A stretch of 64,000 bases of DNA from Mucilaginibacter ginsenosidivorax. GTDB lineage: Bacteria; Bacteroidota; Bacteroidia; Sphingobacteriales; Sphingobacteriaceae. Position numbers and translations under genes: made by a program. Under the pieces are notes generated by a model. The model did no database searches, was not told the DNA's origin, and was given only the letters and a program-made list of their open reading frames with translations. Position 1 is the stretch's first letter. Every line of letters begins with the position of its first letter. Positions 62,881 to 64,000 of the stretch are shown here, piece by piece. The stretch is from contig NZ_CP042437.1 in NCBI RefSeq assembly GCF_007971525.1, positions 7,316,001-7,380,000 of the forward strand. Direction: 5' to 3'.

Positions 62881-63342
62881 CTATTTTAACTTAACATAGG
62901 TTTCAATAATGATGTGGTCTATCTTTAGGCTATCTATTTTCTCAACACCGCTTTGTATAAGTGTATCTCCTTTAAATTGAACGGTAAATTTAAAATCCCT
63001 GTTTTCCCATTCACGGGCATCGCAATACGCCAGGTGTTCGGCATAATCATTCCCTGCAAGGGTATAAGTGCCGCTACCCGAACTATAAACAGGCTTTGCG
63101 GTTTTACCATGCATCAGATCGTGAGTAAAGAAAGCGAAGTGGGTACCGTTAAAAATTTTAACCATCTCTTCATCTTTTGACGGGGTAGTGGTTACGGTAT
63201 CGCCTTTTGCGATGCTTTTGCTGTTAATTAAACGCCACGTGCCAATAAGCGGCTGATCTGGTTTTGGATTTGCCTGGGTCTCTTTTTGCTTACATGACGA
63301 TAGTACAGCTGCGCAGATTAATAAGGTATAATAAAGCTTCAT
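62881..63342 (-). CDS. Small lipoprotein, lipocalin-like/DUF4488-like
   Basis: The start is the ATG at 63342 (MKLYYTLLICAAVLSSC); a second ATG six codons upstream is less fitting for the signal. The lipobox Cys is C17. PLIGTWRLINSKSIAKGD near the start of the mature chain, then MVKIFNGTHFAFFTHD and GSGTYTLAGNDYAEHLAYCD, fit the beta-barrel pattern of lipocalin-like/DUF4488 lipoproteins of Bacteroidota. No ligand can be assigned. It is a single gene ended by a terminator, placed between the GH gene and the tRNA cluster. Confidence 0.75.
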   Translation of the reverse strand: MKLYYTLLICAAVLSSCKQKETQANPKPDQPLIGTWRLINSKSIAKGDTVTTTPSKDEEMVKIFNGTHFAFFTHDLMHGKTAKPVYSSGSGTYTLAGNDYAEHLAYCDAREWENRDFKFTVQFKGDTLIQSGVEKIDSLKIDHIIIETYVKLK

Positions 63343-63397
63343 AATGGTTGGTTTGCACAATATTACTATTTTACAGCGAATAAAACCAATGCAGTTG

Positions 63398-63478
63398 CGG
63401 TAGATATAGGAATCGAACCCTGCGCTTACACGCCGCTACGGTTTTCAAGACCGCTTGTCCCCATGGACGCTATCTACC
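63398..63478 (-). tRNA. tRNA-Ser (UGA), atypical
   Basis: The acceptor stem GGTAGAT/ATCTACC is complete, the anticodon loop CTTGAAA carries UGA, and a long variable arm and G73 fit serine. The base after the acceptor stem is A instead of U8, and two of the five T-stem pairs are mismatched. No CCA is encoded. It may be a decaying or divergent copy. Confidence 0.75.
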
Positions 63479-63482
63479 CAGG

Positions 63483-63565
63483 CAGAAGATATTGGATTCG
63501 AACCAATGCAAGTATTACCTTGTACAGTTTAGCAAACTGCTGCCTTACCTCTCGGCCAATCTTCT
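63483..63565 (-). tRNA. tRNA-Ser (GCU)
   Basis: The acceptor stem AGAAGAT/ATCTTCT, anticodon loop TTGCTAA with GCU, long variable arm and a fully paired T-arm (ATTGG/CCAAT) support a class II serine tRNA with G73 and no encoded CCA. Confidence 0.88.
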
Positions 63566-63572
63566 TTTTTTG

Positions 63573-63644
63573 TGGTAAAGGCTGGGATCGAACCAGCGGC
63601 CTGCACATCTTCAATGTGCCACTCTACCTCTGAGTTACTTTACC
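63573..63644 (-). tRNA. tRNA-Phe (GAA)
   Basis: The acceptor GGTAAAG/CTTTACC, D-arm with AGAGGTA, anticodon loop TTGAAGA (GAA), T-arm GCTGG/CCAGC and A73 form a complete cloverleaf without encoded CCA. Confidence 0.9.
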
Positions 63645-63653
63645 AAAACAAAA

Positions 63654-63680
63654 AGCCCCATATCGTTTGATACAGGGCTC
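63654..63680 (-). terminator. Terminator between the sigma-54 activator region and the tRNAs
   Basis: On the minus strand AGCCCTGTATC and GATATGGGGCT enclose a 4-base loop, then TTTTTGTTTT follows. The stem has one weak position. The tRNAs downstream probably have their own promoter or arise by read-through. Confidence 0.75.
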
Positions 63681-63706
63681 TTATATTATATATTTTAGGT
63701 ATATAG

Positions 63707-63769
63707 CTATTCCCTGAACGATTTTTCAACCGAACTAAAGAAATTACTAAATGACCTGTTTAAATTCAT
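63707..63769 (-). CDS. Possible 20-residue small protein
   Basis: An ATG-initiated frame of 20 codons (MNLNRSFSNFFSSVEKSFRE) lies between the activator gene and the terminator, in the same orientation. It is amphipathic-looking. No homology is known to me and no ribosome-binding signal is clear, so it may be chance. Confidence 0.25.
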   Translation of the reverse strand: MNLNRSFSNFFSSVEKSFRE

Positions 63770-63833
63770 GACGCAAACTTAGTGTTTTTTGTATTAAAAA
63801 ACAATTTCGGCATTAAAAACAATACCAGTTTTC

Positions 63834-64000
63834 TCATTCGCCGCGCTTTAAACCAAATTTCTCAATCTTACTGTACAGGTGACTACGCTGAATATCAATA
63901 TCATCAGCAGTTTTTGATACATTCCAATTGTTTTTTTCCAGCTTGAATTTGATGTATTCCCGTTCGGCAAAGTCTTTGTATTCCTGGAAATTATTGAACT
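63834..64000 (-). CDS. Partial: C-terminus of a sigma-54-dependent (NtrC-type) Fis-family activator
   Basis: The gene runs off the right edge; 54 residues are visible before the TGA at 63834. They form the Fis-type helix-turn-helix: FAEREYIKFKLEKN, NVSKTADDIDIQRSHLYSKIEKFGLK. This pattern closes NtrC/AtoC-type response regulators with a central AAA+ domain, which lies outside the window. It would activate sigma-54 promoters. Only the DNA-binding end can be judged. Confidence 0.85.
   Translation of the reverse strand, partial: FNNFQEYKDFAEREYIKFKLEKNNWNVSKTADDIDIQRSHLYSKIEKFGLKRGE

Noticed and set aside
1..64000. CRISPR arrays, insertion sequences, phage integrases
   Set aside because: No regularly spaced identical repeats with unique spacers and no transposase or integrase reading frame were seen.

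Overview
The window looks like a chromosome segment of a Bacteroidota bacterium of the Sphingobacteriaceae type, probably Mucilaginibacter or a close relative. This is inferred from SusC/SusD proteins, many lipoproteins, a gliding/T9SS C-terminal sorting domain, promoter boxes of the TAnnTTTG kind, tRNA genes without an encoded CCA, and family content; no 16S gene is present to settle it. The window contains about 43 protein genes plus one short leader ORF and one doubtful 20-codon ORF, three tRNAs, the SRP RNA, and many hairpins and palindromic repeats. || 0-10 kb (+): the end of a beta-glucan (laminarin-type) utilisation locus. It holds a cut-off PKD protein with three glycan-binding-like modules, a PKD lipoprotein and two GH16 glucanases, one a lipoprotein and one soluble. 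A very large adhesin-like protein with Ig/PKD repeats and a T9SS type B sorting domain follows. || 10-24.9 kb: a SWIM-SNF2 helicase on the minus strand, then a five-gene plus-strand block: SWIM zinc finger, DUF5691, MoxR ATPase, DUF5682 and vWA protein. This block is a conserved module without a settled function and is the largest conflict-system-like unit here. An M15 peptidase and an esterase/SMP-30 fusion follow. || 25-51 kb: carbohydrate catabolism. A cysteine-rich leader peptide with a small terminator precedes a sulfatase and its formylglycine-generating enzyme. Then come a DUF1080 protein, a YVTN propeller, a DUF5703 hydrolase, a membrane-spanning LamG/kelch-SARP regulator, a GH92 alpha-mannosidase and a GH99-like enzyme. 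Converging on these from the other strand is a complete PUL: SusC, SusD, DUF3823 protein, a duplicated binding lipoprotein, two GH43 enzymes and a second GH99-like enzyme. Together they suggest breakdown of a mannose-containing, possibly sulfated, glycan. || 51-64 kb: ypdA (bacillithiol redox), SRP RNA, and a secreted unknown protein. Three tandem 2H phosphoesterases diverge from dinB (Pol IV); two of them and Pol IV carry a QxxLF sliding-clamp-like peptide. After these come an acyltransferase, a LytS/LytTR two-component pair, fructosamine kinase, a clan GH-A hydrolase, a small lipoprotein, three tRNAs (Phe, Ser, Ser) and the C-terminus of a sigma-54-type activator. || Several intergenic regions hold low-complexity inverted repeats, one of which supplies the stop codons of both convergent genes around it.
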